A DNA stretch of 64,000 nucleotides from Streptomyces sp. Tue 6430 (GCA_021568835.1 JAKGSH010000010.1:4154001-4218000); one strand, 5' to 3'; numbered from the stretch's first letter, positions 1 through 8,987 are shown. The notes: generated from the letters alone by a model not told the origin. Numbers and translations are program-made.

Positions 1-399
1 CCGTCGGTGTCGCGGTGGGTGCGGATCGGAGCGGCCGGCCAGGCCGCGGCGGCCCGCGTCCAGGACTTCGCGCAGGACCTGCGGGCCGTCCCCGCGGACG
101 AGGCCGGCACCGCCGTACCGGAGGGCACCGGCCACGGCGGCCACCGGGGCCACCAGAGCCACCAGGGTGTCGAGATGCCCGCCGGCTTCGACGGCTGCGA
201 CCACTCCTACGGCACCGTCGGCCAGTGCGTGCCCTGGACCTTCCCGAAGAAGGCGAGCACCGTCGCCGAACGCTGCGACTGGCTGGCGGAGAAGGGCTAC
301 GGCACGCCCCTGAAGGTCTCCGGCCGCGACCGCCACGGCCTGGACCGCACCGGGGACGGCGTCGCCTGCGGAAAGGGCGACGTGCGGAAGAAGCGCTAG
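1..399 (+). CDS. Excalibur-like small protein, 5' end outside the window
   Basis: The frame is already open at base 1, so the N-terminus lies upstream. The C-terminal 75 or so residues hold two cysteines (GCDHSYG, GQCVPW) and end in DRTGDGVACGKG. This resembles the DxDxDGxxCE core of Excalibur-type calcium-binding modules of extracellular actinobacterial proteins. A His/Gly-rich linker (GHGGHRGHQSHQG) precedes it. Secretion cannot be judged without the start. Its stop codon overlaps the stop of the convergent Mut7-C gene by four bases. The motif is seen; the calcium-binding role is an inference from the family. Confidence 0.6.
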   Translation, partial: PSVSRWVRIGAAGQAAAARVQDFAQDLRAVPADEAGTAVPEGTGHGGHRGHQSHQGVEMPAGFDGCDHSYGTVGQCVPWTFPKKASTVAERCDWLAEKGYGTPLKVSGRDRHGLDRTGDGVACGKGDVRKKR

Positions 400-1127
400 C
401 GGTCGCCCGCGAAGTCCCGAAGGGCGCGTTCCACGATGGCCTCCAGCTGCTCGTGGTGCGCGCCCTTCCAGTACGCCCGCCCGCAGTCCCGGCACCGCGC
501 GAACGCGTCGTACGACTTGCGGGTGCCGCCCTCGAGCTGGTCGGCGACCTCGTCCTTGGTGGCCTCGCGCAGCAGCCCGTTGCAGGCGGTGCAGCGCGTC
601 CAGGGGCGCAGCTCGGGGGCGAACCGGTCCAGGACGTCCCGGAGTTGCTCCTCGGGGGCGGTGCTGTAGACGAAGGCGCCCGCCCACAGCTCGCGGCGGC
701 GCAGCAGGCCGCGGTCGCGGCTCAGCATGACCCGCCGCTCGGCCGCCGAACGGGCCGCGAGCGCCGGGTCGCCGATGTCGGCCGACTCGTACGCCGTGTC
801 CACGCCGAGCAGCCGCAGCCGGCGGGCGAGGGTGCCGAGGTGGACGTCGAGGAGGAAGCGCAGCGGGGCGCCCGGCACCCGCTGGGGGCGGGCGACGGGG
901 CGCACGACCACCGACTCGCCGTGGGCCGGGACGTGCGAGACCGGTACCTCGCGGCCGTCGACGGACAGGGTGCCGACCTCCGTGAGGGGCACCCCGAGGG
1001 ACTCGACGACATGGCCGAGGGTGGAGACGCCGTCGACGGCGAGGGCGGTGGCGCCGGAACGCCGGGCGTGCGGGACGAACAGGGCCAGCTCGGGGGCGAC
1101 CTCGACGCGGATCTCGGGTGCGTTCAC
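396..1127 (-). CDS. Mut7-C RNase domain protein with N-terminal ubiquitin-like domain
   Basis: 243 residues. Residues 1-85 look like a ThiS/MoaD-type ubiquitin-like fold (the Mut7-C ubiquitin domain, with VDGREVPVSHVPAHGESVVV). Residues 90-240 are a Mut7-C RNase domain: FLLDVHLGTLARRLRLLG, LSRDRGLLRRR with PIN-like acidic residues, and a C-terminal zinc ribbon CTACNGLL...CRDCGRAYWKG. The family is predicted to cleave RNA; its substrates are unknown. It is a single-gene unit, convergent with the upstream fragment. Start ATG at 1127; no competing start is better placed. Confidence 0.85.
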   Translation of the reverse strand: MNAPEIRVEVAPELALFVPHARRSGATALAVDGVSTLGHVVESLGVPLTEVGTLSVDGREVPVSHVPAHGESVVVRPVARPQRVPGAPLRFLLDVHLGTLARRLRLLGVDTAYESADIGDPALAARSAAERRVMLSRDRGLLRRRELWAGAFVYSTAPEEQLRDVLDRFAPELRPWTRCTACNGLLREATKDEVADQLEGGTRKSYDAFARCRDCGRAYWKGAHHEQLEAIVERALRDFAGDR

Positions 1128-1160
1128 CTGGTCAGGATGGCACGGGGAGGCGAGGGGACC

Positions 1161-1343
1161 TCAGGGGTTTTCCTTCCCGAGACCGTGTTCCAGGACGTTC
1201 GGCGCGCGGTCGACGAGGGCGGCGAAGTCGCCCTCGTGGCCGTCTCGGCCCAGTACGGGCCAGTACGGGGAGGCCTCCATCAGGCCGCCGATGAAGGACA
1301 TCGCGGGGAGCGTGCGGCCGTCATGGTGGTCATTGTCGGGCAT
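1161..1343 (-). CDS. Small hypothetical protein
   Basis: A 60-residue frame between the hemolysin III and Mut7-C genes, same strand. I do not recognise a family. The part after residue 15 (MSFIGGLMEASPYWPVLGRDG) has normal composition and codon bias, while a longer frame from 1385 adds a proline-rich start that overlaps the upstream terminator and looks untranslated. A weak GAAGG lies before the ATG at 1343. It could be a real small protein or chance; nothing shows a function. Confidence 0.35.
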   Translation of the reverse strand: MPDNDHHDGRTLPAMSFIGGLMEASPYWPVLGRDGHEGDFAALVDRAPNVLEHGLGKENP

Positions 1344-1398
1344 CGGCCTTCGGGGCGACCAGGTCGGAGGCGAGGGTACGGGCACCGCGCACGGAAAA

Positions 1399-1424
1399 GG
1401 GCCACGGCTCGCGAGCCGTGGCCC
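1399..1424 (-). terminator. Intrinsic terminator of the hemolysin III gene
   Basis: A perfect 26-base palindrome (arms GGGCCACGGCTCG) that on the minus strand is followed directly by TTTT. It lies 20 bases after the stop at 1444. Confidence 0.8.
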
Positions 1425-1443
1425 TCGGGAGGGGGGCGGGGGT

Positions 1444-2166
1444 CTATCCGTGCTGGTAGGCGACCAGCGAGATGCCCACGTAGTGCGTGATGAACGCGGC
1501 CAGGGTGAGGGAGTGGAACACCTCGTGGAAGCCGAACCAGCGCGGTGACGGGTTCGGGCGCTTGATGCCGTAGATCACGCCGCCCGCGCTGTAGAGGAGG
1601 CCGCCGACGACGACCAGGACCAGCACGGCGATGCCGCCCGTGCGCATGAAGTCGGGCAGGAAGAAGACGGCGGCCCAGCCCATCGCGATGTAGCAGGGCG
1701 TGTAGAGCCAGCGCGGGGCGCCGACCCAGAAGACCCGGAAGGCGATCCCCGCCGCGGCGGCGGCCCAGATGCACCAGAGCAGCACCTCGCCCTTGGCGTC
1801 CGGCAGCAGCAGCATCGTCAGCGGCGTGTAGGTGCCCGCGATGATCAGGAAGATGTTGGCGTGGTCCAGGCGACGCAGGACGCCGTCCATGCGGGGACTC
1901 CAGTCGCCCCGGTGGTAGAGCGCGCTCACGCCGAACAGCAGGCAGGCGGTCAGGGCGAAGACGCCGCAGGCGATGCGGCCCCTCGTGGAGTCGGCGAGGG
2001 CGGTGAGCACGAGGCCCGCGACCAGGGCGGCGGGGAACATGGCCAGGTGCAGCCAGCCGCGCAGCCTGGGTTTGACCGGATGCGGCAGGGAGAGCGCGAC
2101 GGGACCGCGGCCGGCGGCCGGCGTGTCCGTGGGCGCGTCAGGGGCGGACGCAGTCATGCGTTCCAT
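1444..2166 (-). CDS. Hemolysin III / PAQR-family membrane protein (TrhA-like)
   Basis: 240 residues with about seven predicted membrane helices after a 35-residue cytoplasmic tail. Family signature residues are visible: SALYHRG after helix 2, LDHANIFLIIAGTYTP in helix 3 and FHEVFHSLTLAAFITHY in the last helix. The conserved His/Asp/Ser set is the putative metal site of the PAQR/CREST superfamily. Bacterial TrhA homologues are linked to membrane energy homeostasis; hemolysis itself is doubtful. ATG at 2166 is used; ATG at 2157 is also possible. A palindrome sits directly upstream and a strong terminator downstream, so it is probably monocistronic and regulated. Confidence 0.88.
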   Translation of the reverse strand: MERMTASAPDAPTDTPAAGRGPVALSLPHPVKPRLRGWLHLAMFPAALVAGLVLTALADSTRGRIACGVFALTACLLFGVSALYHRGDWSPRMDGVLRRLDHANIFLIIAGTYTPLTMLLLPDAKGEVLLWCIWAAAAAGIAFRVFWVGAPRWLYTPCYIAMGWAAVFFLPDFMRTGGIAVLVLVVVGGLLYSAGGVIYGIKRPNPSPRWFGFHEVFHSLTLAAFITHYVGISLVAYQHG

Positions 2167-2168
2167 CG

Positions 2169-2190
2169 TACCTACGGAACCGTAAGTTAC
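2169..2190. promoter_or_regulatory. Candidate operator upstream of the hemolysin III gene
   Basis: TACGG-AA-CCGTA (2173-2184) within a TA-rich patch, three to twenty bases before the ATG at 2166. TACG..CGTA half-sites are typical of TetR-family operators; the regulator is not in this window. Confidence 0.4.
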
Positions 2191-2460
2191 GGGTCGGCGG
2201 GGTGGGACGAGTGACGACGAGTGGCCATCGTCTCACGCCCCCGGCGGGGGCTCCAAGGGGGCGGCGGGGGTCCGCGGGGGCGTACGTGGCGAGCCTCACG
2301 CCGCTCATCTGTGACGCCCTCTGGACAGATGCGTGTGCGCGTCGGATGATCAAATGAGTGCGTTCGGCACCGGATGAGCGCTCAGCAGCTCGCTGCGAAG
2401 CATCCGGGTCGCGGCCCCCACGGGGCAGACAAGGACAAAATCCCTCACCTAGGAGCAATC

Positions 2461-4284
2461 GTGGCGCGCGACATCGCGGCTCCCCCCGTCGTCCCCACCC
2501 AGCACCGGGAACTGATCTCGTGGGTCAACGAGATCGCCGAACTGACGCAGCCGGACAACGTGGTCTGGTGTGACGGATCCGAGGCCGAGTACCTGCGGCT
2601 GTGCGAGGAGCTGGTGGAGAAGGGCACCTTCAGGAAGCTCGACCCCGTCAAGCGCCCCGACTCCTACCACGCGGCGTCCGACCCGACCGATGTCGCCCGG
2701 GTCGAGGACCGCACCTTCATCTGCTCCGAGAAGGAGGAGGACGCGGGCCCGACCAACCACTGGAAGGCCCCCGCCGAGATGCGGGAGATCTTCGCCGGTG
2801 AGAAGGGCGTCTTCCGCGGCTCGATGAAGGGCCGGACGATGTACGTCGTCCCGTTCTGCATGGGCCCCCTCGGCTCGGACCTCTCCGCGATCGGCGTCGA
2901 GATCACCGACTCCGCCTACGTCGCCGTGTCCATGCGCACCATGACCCGCATGGGACAGCCCGTCCTCGACGAACTCGGCTCCGACGGGTTCTTCGTGCGT
3001 GCCGTGCACACGCTCGGGGCGCCGCTGGCCGAGGGCGAGGCGGACGTCCCCTGGCCGTGCAACACCACCAAGTACATCTCGCACTTCCCCGAGACGCGCG
3101 AGATCTGGTCCTACGGCTCCGGCTACGGCGGCAACGCCCTGCTCGGCAAGAAGTGCTACGCCCTGCGCATCGCCTCGGTCATGGCCCGCGACGAGGGCTG
3201 GCTCGCCGAGCACATGCTGATCCTCAAGCTGACCCCGCCGCAGGGTGAGCCGAAGTACGTCGCCGCGGCCTTCCCGAGCGCCTGCGGCAAGACGAACCTC
3301 GCCATGCTGGAGCCGACCACCCGCGGCTGGACCGTCGAGACCATCGGCGACGACATCGCCTGGATGCGCTTCGGCGAGGACGGCCGGCTGTACGCCATCA
3401 ACCCCGAGGCGGGCTTCTTCGGCGTCGCGCCCGGCACCGGCGAGCACACCAACGCCAACGCCATGAAGACGCTGTGGGGCAACGCGGTCTTCACCAACGT
3501 CGCCCTCACCGACGACGGCGACGTGTGGTGGGAGGGCATGACCGAGGAGCCGCCCGCCCACCTGACGGACTGGAAGGGCAACGACTGGACCCCGGAGTCG
3601 GGGACCCCGGCCGCCCACCCCAACGCCCGCTTCACCGTCCCGGCCTCGCAGTGCCCGATCATCGCGCCCGAGTGGGAGGACCCCAAGGGCGTGCCGATCT
3701 CGGCGATCCTCTTCGGCGGCCGCCGCGCCACCGCGGTCCCGCTGGTGACGGAGTCCTTCGACTGGAACCACGGCGTCTTCCTCGGCGCCAACGTGGCCTC
3801 CGAGAAGACCGCCGCCGCCGAGGGCAAGGTCGGCGAGCTGCGTCGCGACCCCTTCGCCATGCTGCCGTTCTGCGGTTACAACATGGGTGACTACATGGGC
3901 CACTGGGTCGACGTCGCCAAGGGCAAGGACCAGACGAAGCTCCCGAAGATCTACTACGTCAACTGGTTCCGCAAGGACGACGACGGCAGGTTCGTCTGGC
4001 CCGGCTTCGGCGAGAACTCCCGCGTCCTGAAGTGGATCGTGGAGCGCCTGGACGGCAGGGCCGGGGGCGTCGAGACGCCGATCGGCATCCTGCCGGCGCC
4101 CGGCGCCCTGGACACCGAGGGCCTCGACCTGGACGGGAAGGACCTCGACTTCCTCCTCACCGTCGACAAGGAGATCTGGCGCGAGGAGGCCGCCCTGATC
4201 CCCGACCACCTCGACACCTTCGGCGACCACACGCCGAAGGAGCTGTGGGACGAGTACCGCGCTCTGGTGCAGCGCCTGGGCTGA
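2461..4284 (+). CDS. pckG: Phosphoenolpyruvate carboxykinase (GTP)
   Basis: 607 residues, the usual length for the GTP-dependent enzyme. It converts oxaloacetate plus GTP to PEP, GDP and CO2, the gluconeogenic exit from the TCA cycle, in the cytosol. The kinase P-loop FPSACGKTN is at residues 271-279 with the reactive cysteine typical of this class, FGGRR at about 418, and YNMGDYMGHW near 473. The start is GTG 2461 with AGGAG 5-6 bases upstream; the frame stays open to 2374, but that extension lacks a ribosome site and family similarity. Single-gene unit. Other frames here are shadows. Confidence 0.97.
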   Translation: MARDIAAPPVVPTQHRELISWVNEIAELTQPDNVVWCDGSEAEYLRLCEELVEKGTFRKLDPVKRPDSYHAASDPTDVARVEDRTFICSEKEEDAGPTNHWKAPAEMREIFAGEKGVFRGSMKGRTMYVVPFCMGPLGSDLSAIGVEITDSAYVAVSMRTMTRMGQPVLDELGSDGFFVRAVHTLGAPLAEGEADVPWPCNTTKYISHFPETREIWSYGSGYGGNALLGKKCYALRIASVMARDEGWLAEHMLILKLTPPQGEPKYVAAAFPSACGKTNLAMLEPTTRGWTVETIGDDIAWMRFGEDGRLYAINPEAGFFGVAPGTGEHTNANAMKTLWGNAVFTNVALTDDGDVWWEGMTEEPPAHLTDWKGNDWTPESGTPAAHPNARFTVPASQCPIIAPEWEDPKGVPISAILFGGRRATAVPLVTESFDWNHGVFLGANVASEKTAAAEGKVGELRRDPFAMLPFCGYNMGDYMGHWVDVAKGKDQTKLPKIYYVNWFRKDDDGRFVWPGFGENSRVLKWIVERLDGRAGGVETPIGILPAPGALDTEGLDLDGKDLDFLLTVDKEIWREEAALIPDHLDTFGDHTPKELWDEYRALVQRLG

Positions 4285-4300
4285 CCAGCCCCCCGACACG

Positions 4301-4355
4301 CCGCGGCCGGTTCCGATTGTGCCCTGACCAGCAAGATCGTCACGGCCGGCCGCGG
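4301..4355 (+). terminator. Weak inverted repeat after pckG
   Basis: CCGCGGCCGG at 4301-4310 pairs with CCGGCCGCGG at 4346-4355 across a long loop, 17 bases after the pckG stop. No T-run, so the terminator role is tentative. Confidence 0.3.
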
Positions 4356-4501
4356 TGCCGGCACCACCGACCGGCGAGGCCCCGCACAACGGCGTGGGGG
4401 GCCCAGGGCCTGTCGTCGCCCACCCGTCAGCCCCGACGGGACGGGCGGCGGCAGGCCTTCGCCCTTGATGCGCCGCCTCGGCATGCGGCTTCGGCGTGTT
4501 C

Positions 4502-5104
4502 CTACTTCGAGCGGTCCTCCAGGTACCGGGTGTGCGACTCCTGCCGCCGGGCCTCCGTCTCGCGCAGCCCCGCCGCCAGCCGCTCCGCCTCCTCGTGCAG
4601 CAGCGTCAACTGCCGTTCCAGGTGCCGCTCGGGCGGTTCCTGGCCGGGTGCGAGCCGCGTCCACCAGCGGGTCCGCACGAACGTGTCGACCGCCTCCGGA
4701 ACGTCCTGGCGCACCGCCCGCGACAGCGCGTGCACCGCCTCCGGGTCCTGGGCGAGGATCTCCGTGACCCAGCCCGGGTCCAGCAACGCGGCCAGCAGCT
4801 CCGTCAGTTCGGTCAGCCGGCCGCCCGCCGCGGGCGGCAGTTCGACGTCCGCGAGGTAGGCCTGAAGCCGGCGGAAGTCGCCCCGCACCTCGTCGAGCTG
4901 TGCGGAGGGGTCCGGGAAGTCCGGCGGCGCGGGCCGTTCCGGCGGTGCGATCAGCGCGCCCGCGCCGTACAGGCCGACGACCACGACCGGCCAGTACGGC
5001 CCCGCCACGCCCGTGAAGGTCAGCACCAGGCCGGCCAGGCCGCACCCGCTGCCGGCGATGTTCTTGCGGGACTCCAGGTAGCCCACGAACCTACTGGTAG
5101 CCAC
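4502..5104 (-). CDS. Small membrane protein, fourth gene of the TelA operon
   Basis: 200 residues. Two hydrophobic segments lie at residues 15-35 and 38-52 (NIAGSGCGLAGLVLTFTG, WPVVVVGLYGAGALI). A mostly helical charged region follows, ending in a Glu/Arg-rich coiled coil (HEEAERLAAGLRETEARRQ). I know no characterised family for it. The ATG overlaps the end of the VWA lipoprotein gene by 14 bases, so it is almost certainly translated with it. Likely a membrane-anchored cytosolic partner of that operon; this is inference from position. Confidence 0.75.
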   Translation of the reverse strand: MATSRFVGYLESRKNIAGSGCGLAGLVLTFTGVAGPYWPVVVVGLYGAGALIAPPERPAPPDFPDPSAQLDEVRGDFRRLQAYLADVELPPAAGGRLTELTELLAALLDPGWVTEILAQDPEAVHALSRAVRQDVPEAVDTFVRTRWWTRLAPGQEPPERHLERQLTLLHEEAERLAAGLRETEARRQESHTRYLEDRSK

Positions 5105-6632
5105 GGATCTCCTCGAAGGCGCCGTCCAGCGAGCCCTTCTGGGCGTCGAAGAGGCGGCCGCCGGTCAGCTCGGCGATGTGCTCCAGTTCCGCGCGGTCGG
5201 AGTCGCCGAACAGGATGGGGAAGACGGGGATGTCCCGGCGGTCGCCGGACAGCCCGCGGTAGAAGGCGTCGAAGTCGTCCGCGCCGGCGCCGACGGTGTT
5301 CTCGCCGTCCGTCATCAGCACGATCGACGTGAACGCGTCCGTGCCGGTGCCGAGATGGTCGTACGCCTTCTCCAGCGAGGTGAAGATCGCGGTGTCGCCG
5401 TCGGCCTCCAGGGACTCGGTGTCGCCGCGGATCGCGGCGAGGCCCTTCTCCGGGTCGGCGGGGTCGACGACGTGCGTGCGCACGCTCTTCACGTCCGAGC
5501 CGAACGGCATCAGGGTCACCTCCTCCCGGTCGCGGAAGTCGCCGGTGAGGCCGGTGAGGGCCGCCTTCAGCCCGTCTAGGCGGCCGCCCTCCATCGATCC
5601 GGAGGTGTCGAGGACGTACACCGTCCGCGAGGGGCGGCGCAGCTCGTTCTCGTAGGCGTCGAGCAGGCCGTCGGCGACGGACCGGGTGCCGGGGAAGGGC
5701 AGTTCGCGCCGCCGGCCGGTGTCGAGGCCCGCCGCGGGCGGCACCGAGGCGACGACCGGGCGGCGGTGGGTGCGGTCGGTGATCAGCCGCTGCACGGCGT
5801 CCGTGCGCAGCGCCTCGGTCACCCGGCGCACGTTCTCGCGGGTCGTCGTATCGGTGCCGGCGAGGGAGGAGAGCGGGTAGTCGGCGGTGACGACGCCGTC
5901 CTTCGGGCGGATCACGGTCAGGCCCGGGATGCCCTTGAGGACGGACTCGTAGTTGAGCAGCGCGTCGACGTCACCCCGGCGGGCGTACGCGCTCGCCAGC
6001 CAGCCCGAGGAACCCGAGGTCAGCTTCTGCCCCTGGAAGAACTCCTTCAGCCGGGGGCGGGCCTTCGCCACGTCCGCGTCGGTGAGCGCGGACTGGGCGC
6101 CCGAGAGCGCGGAGGCGACCGAGATCAGCGTCGAGAAACCCGAGTTGGAGCGGGCCGGGTCGGTCATGCCGTAGGTGAGCCGGCCCTCCCGGACGGCCCG
6201 GTCGATCTGCGACCAGGTGACCTCGGCCGGCTTCCAGCCCAGCTTCTGGACCGTGGCGGTCCGGACGCCGACGGCGACCGGGCTGGACATGACGGAGGTC
6301 TCCGACAGGACCCGCTTCGCCGCGTCCGGGCGCAGCCGCAGATAGTCGTTGGAGGACAGCCACACGGCGTCGTAGCGGCCGTCGGCCTTGCCGCCGGCCA
6401 GCAGGTCCACGGCGTCGAGGGTGCCCATGTAGGTGGGCCGGAGTGTGACCCCGGTGTCCTTCTCGACCTGCTCGAAGACCGGTGTCATGTCGCTGAGTTC
6501 GCTGGAGGCGAGAACCCGCAGGGTGCCCGGTTCGGGGGCACCCGCGTCCTTCTCCTTCCCCTTCTCCTGGGCGGCCGTGCACGCGGTCAGCAGGGCGAGG
6601 GCGGCGAGCAGGGCGGCGGCCGGCCGTCTCAT
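5091..6632 (-). CDS. Lipoprotein with binding-protein fold and C-terminal VWA domain
   Basis: 513 residues. A signal peptide with lipobox LTAC gives Cys at about residue 20, so the protein should be a membrane-anchored extracellular lipoprotein. Residues 40-300 resemble a periplasmic-type substrate-binding domain (LRVLASSELSDMTPVFEQ, GVTLRPTYMGT). Residues 330-510 are a von Willebrand A domain with a full MIDAS: DTSGSMEGG and LMTDGENT. The start at 6632 has AAGGAGG upstream and an ATGA overlap with the telA-like stop; an apparent 722-codon frame to 7259 is only an upstream extension. No ABC permease is nearby, so transport is unlikely; sensing or adhesion is an inference. Confidence 0.88.
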   Translation of the reverse strand: MRRPAAALLAALALLTACTAAQEKGKEKDAGAPEPGTLRVLASSELSDMTPVFEQVEKDTGVTLRPTYMGTLDAVDLLAGGKADGRYDAVWLSSNDYLRLRPDAAKRVLSETSVMSSPVAVGVRTATVQKLGWKPAEVTWSQIDRAVREGRLTYGMTDPARSNSGFSTLISVASALSGAQSALTDADVAKARPRLKEFFQGQKLTSGSSGWLASAYARRGDVDALLNYESVLKGIPGLTVIRPKDGVVTADYPLSSLAGTDTTTRENVRRVTEALRTDAVQRLITDRTHRRPVVASVPPAAGLDTGRRRELPFPGTRSVADGLLDAYENELRRPSRTVYVLDTSGSMEGGRLDGLKAALTGLTGDFRDREEVTLMPFGSDVKSVRTHVVDPADPEKGLAAIRGDTESLEADGDTAIFTSLEKAYDHLGTGTDAFTSIVLMTDGENTVGAGADDFDAFYRGLSGDRRDIPVFPILFGDSDRAELEHIAELTGGRLFDAQKGSLDGAFEEIRGYQ

Positions 6633-7804
6633 CCGAGGCCTCCTTCCCGTGCGCCCTGCTTGCGGCTGCGGTCCAGATACGTGCTCGCCTGCTGGAGTTC
6701 GGAGGTCAGGTTCTCCACCGTCGCCGCCATCGCCTCGGTGGCCTGGACCTTGTAGGTGTCGATGGCGTCGAGGGTGCGGTAGATCTGCTGGAAGGCGGTC
6801 CGCAGGGTCTCGGCCCCCACCGCCGGGTCGGCGGCGATGCGCTGGATCTCCCCGCTCTGTGTCGCCAGCATCTCCGCGTTGCCCCGGATCAGGTCCTCGG
6901 TGGTCCCGCGCAGGGCGTTGACCTGCTCGACGACCTTCTTCTGGTTGTCCAGCGCCGAGGCCAGCATCACGGAGATCCGCAGGGCCGACACGGTCGTCGT
7001 GGCCGCCCGGTCGACCCCCTTGATCAGCTCGTCGTTGTTGCGGCGCACGACGTCCATGGCGAGGTACCCCTGCGCGCACACCGCGAGTTGGGTCAGCAGG
7101 TCCTGGTGCTTCTGCCGGACCGGGAAGAGGACGTCGGCGCGCAGGGTGTCGGCCTGCACGGGGTCGGTGGCCCCGACACCGGCGACGTGCTCCTCGACGG
7201 CGTTGTCCAGGGCCTCGGTCAGGACGACGTACTCCTGGAGCTTGCCCATGGTCTCCCACAGGCGGACCCGCTCGGTCTGCAGCGCGGCGTTGTCGCGGCG
7301 CAGCTCGTCCTGGCCGCCCCGCAGCGAGCCGACGATGTTGTTCAACGTGCCCTGCGCGGAGGCGTACTTGGCGACGTGGTCGCGCAGCCGGTTGCCGCCG
7401 GGCAGCCGGGACAGGAACCTGCGGCCCTTGCTCGCGGGCAGGTCCCGCGGGTCCAGGTCCTCGACCACGCGCCGCAGTTCGACGAGCGAGCCGGCCACCT
7501 TCGACGAGGCGTCCCCGCCCTTGTCGGGCAGGCTGCGCACGGTGCGCTCCAGCATGCGGTTGGACTGCGCGGTCGCGGTGCGCATCTCGCCGGCGCCCAG
7601 CGCGGTGATCTCGCCGACCTTGCCGGCGAACTCGGGCGAGCGGGCGTCCAGGGCGGCCAGACCGTCGACGTACGCGGCGGCCTTGGCGGCCATGTCGGTG
7701 CGGACCTGGTCGTCGACCGGCACGAGTCCGCCGGCCTTCTCCCGCGGCACGGCCGTGACGGCCTCCGGCGGGGTGAGGGTGAAGTCGCTCTCGGTGGTGC
7801 TCAC
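6629..7804 (-). CDS. TelA-family (toxic anion resistance) protein
   Basis: 391 residues, cytosolic, mostly helical. It carries the TelA family core: LGAGEMRTATAQSNRMLERTV, then GGNRLRDHVAKYASAQGTLNNIV, KLQEYVVLTEALDN, and a long C-terminal helix region with ASALDNQKKVVEQVNALRG. TelA-type proteins are named for tellurite resistance and occur in tellurium or antibiotic stress clusters, but the biochemical activity is not established. It is third-last in the minus-strand operon and shares ATGA with the downstream lipoprotein gene. Start ATG 7804. Confidence 0.88.
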   Translation of the reverse strand: MSTTESDFTLTPPEAVTAVPREKAGGLVPVDDQVRTDMAAKAAAYVDGLAALDARSPEFAGKVGEITALGAGEMRTATAQSNRMLERTVRSLPDKGGDASSKVAGSLVELRRVVEDLDPRDLPASKGRRFLSRLPGGNRLRDHVAKYASAQGTLNNIVGSLRGGQDELRRDNAALQTERVRLWETMGKLQEYVVLTEALDNAVEEHVAGVGATDPVQADTLRADVLFPVRQKHQDLLTQLAVCAQGYLAMDVVRRNNDELIKGVDRAATTTVSALRISVMLASALDNQKKVVEQVNALRGTTEDLIRGNAEMLATQSGEIQRIAADPAVGAETLRTAFQQIYRTLDAIDTYKVQATEAMAATVENLTSELQQASTYLDRSRKQGAREGGLG

Positions 7805-7832
7805 TTGATCTGTCCCCCTGCTGTTTCCGGCT

Positions 7833-8936
7833 TCATCCGCGCGCCCGTCGCGCCAGTTCGTGCAGCACCGCGGAGGTGGGCACGGGCGCCTGGCGGACGC
7901 CGGTCAACTGCTGCTTGAGGTAGGCGGTGCGCTGTGCGGTGGCCGCCGCGAACTCGGTGAGGTCGCCCTGCGGACGGAAGCCGTGCCGCGCCGCCAGCTT
8001 GCGCAACCGCGGGTCGCTGCCGAGGAGTTCGGCGACGGCCTTGCCCTGCTCGGTGAGCGGTACGACGGTGTGGTCGCTGTTGACCGTGGTGTCCGGGTAG
8101 AGGACGACCAGGTCCGAGGGGCTGGACTGTCCGCGGAGGAGGGCGGCCACCTGGGACTCGTAGACGAGGACGAGGGGGTTGCCGGCGCCGCTGACGAAGT
8201 CCCGGAAGGCCGCGTCGGTGCTGGACTGCTGGGCGCCCTGCACGCTGACCAGCTTGCGCAGCAGCGGCGTGGTCCCCGCGATCTCGGCGTCGCTCGCGAC
8301 CACCTTGCCGCCGTTGGCGACGTAGGAGGCGGCGGCCAGGTAGAGGGCGCCGGAGCTGGAGCTCTCCGGGTCGGTGCTGGAGATGTAGAGGGTGCCGGTC
8401 AGCTCCCCGTACGCCGCGGCGCCCTTGAGCTGCTGCCAGGTGCGGTCGTCCCCGGCCGCGTCGAGGAAGGCGGCCATGTCCAGGATGCCGCGGCTCTTCC
8501 CGTCGAGCGTGGCCAGCCCGTTCCCGGCGAGCACCTCGGCGGCCCCGCGGTGGGCCACGACGACGAGCGGCGAGTAGAACGGGCGGGGGAGGGTCCCCGT
8601 GACCTTGTACTTGGCGGCCAGTTCGGCGGCGGGCGCCTGGCTGGACGGGAAGGCGAGGTCGAATCCCTTGAGGTCCAGTCCTTCCATGGCCCAGGACCCG
8701 GAGGTCTCGGCCCGCACGGTGTAGCCCTTGGCGGCGAGGGCCTTCACCACGTCCGGATCCGCGAAGAACTCGGCCTTCTCCGATCCGATGACCATCCGCA
8801 CGGTCTTCGTTGCCGTGCCTGTCTCCTCGTTGTCCCGGCCTGCGACGACGGCGGCCACCACGCCACCGATCAGCAGCACCGCGAGGACGATTCCTGCGAT
8901 ACGTCTCACGCGGCGAGCGTGCTCCCGGAATCGCAC
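7833..8936 (-). CDS. Membrane-anchored substrate-binding-protein-like protein
   Basis: 367 residues. The N-terminus is RRVRRIAGIVLAVLLIGGVV, a single anchor without a lipobox, followed by a type II binding-protein-like domain (VRMVIGSEKAEFFADPDVV, YISSTDPESSSSGALY, LVLVYESQVAALL). GTG at 8936 is the only start upstream of the anchor. First gene of the four-gene operon, 28 bases ahead of the telA-like gene. With the lipoprotein it makes two extracellular binding-fold proteins without a transporter. Ligand unknown. Confidence 0.82.
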   Translation of the reverse strand: MRFREHARRVRRIAGIVLAVLLIGGVVAAVVAGRDNEETGTATKTVRMVIGSEKAEFFADPDVVKALAAKGYTVRAETSGSWAMEGLDLKGFDLAFPSSQAPAAELAAKYKVTGTLPRPFYSPLVVVAHRGAAEVLAGNGLATLDGKSRGILDMAAFLDAAGDDRTWQQLKGAAAYGELTGTLYISSTDPESSSSGALYLAAASYVANGGKVVASDAEIAGTTPLLRKLVSVQGAQQSSTDAAFRDFVSGAGNPLVLVYESQVAALLRGQSSPSDLVVLYPDTTVNSDHTVVPLTEQGKAVAELLGSDPRLRKLAARHGFRPQGDLTEFAAATAQRTAYLKQQLTGVRQAPVPTSAVLHELARRARG

Positions 8937-8987
8937 ATTCCCGGGTGACCGGGATGAACGGAGGGTGAAGGACCGGACCCGGATTGC

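Noticed and set aside
2449..4389. 646-codon frame antisense to pckG
   Set aside because: Shadow of a strongly coding, conserved gene; no ribosome site and a composition typical of antisense GC-rich frames.
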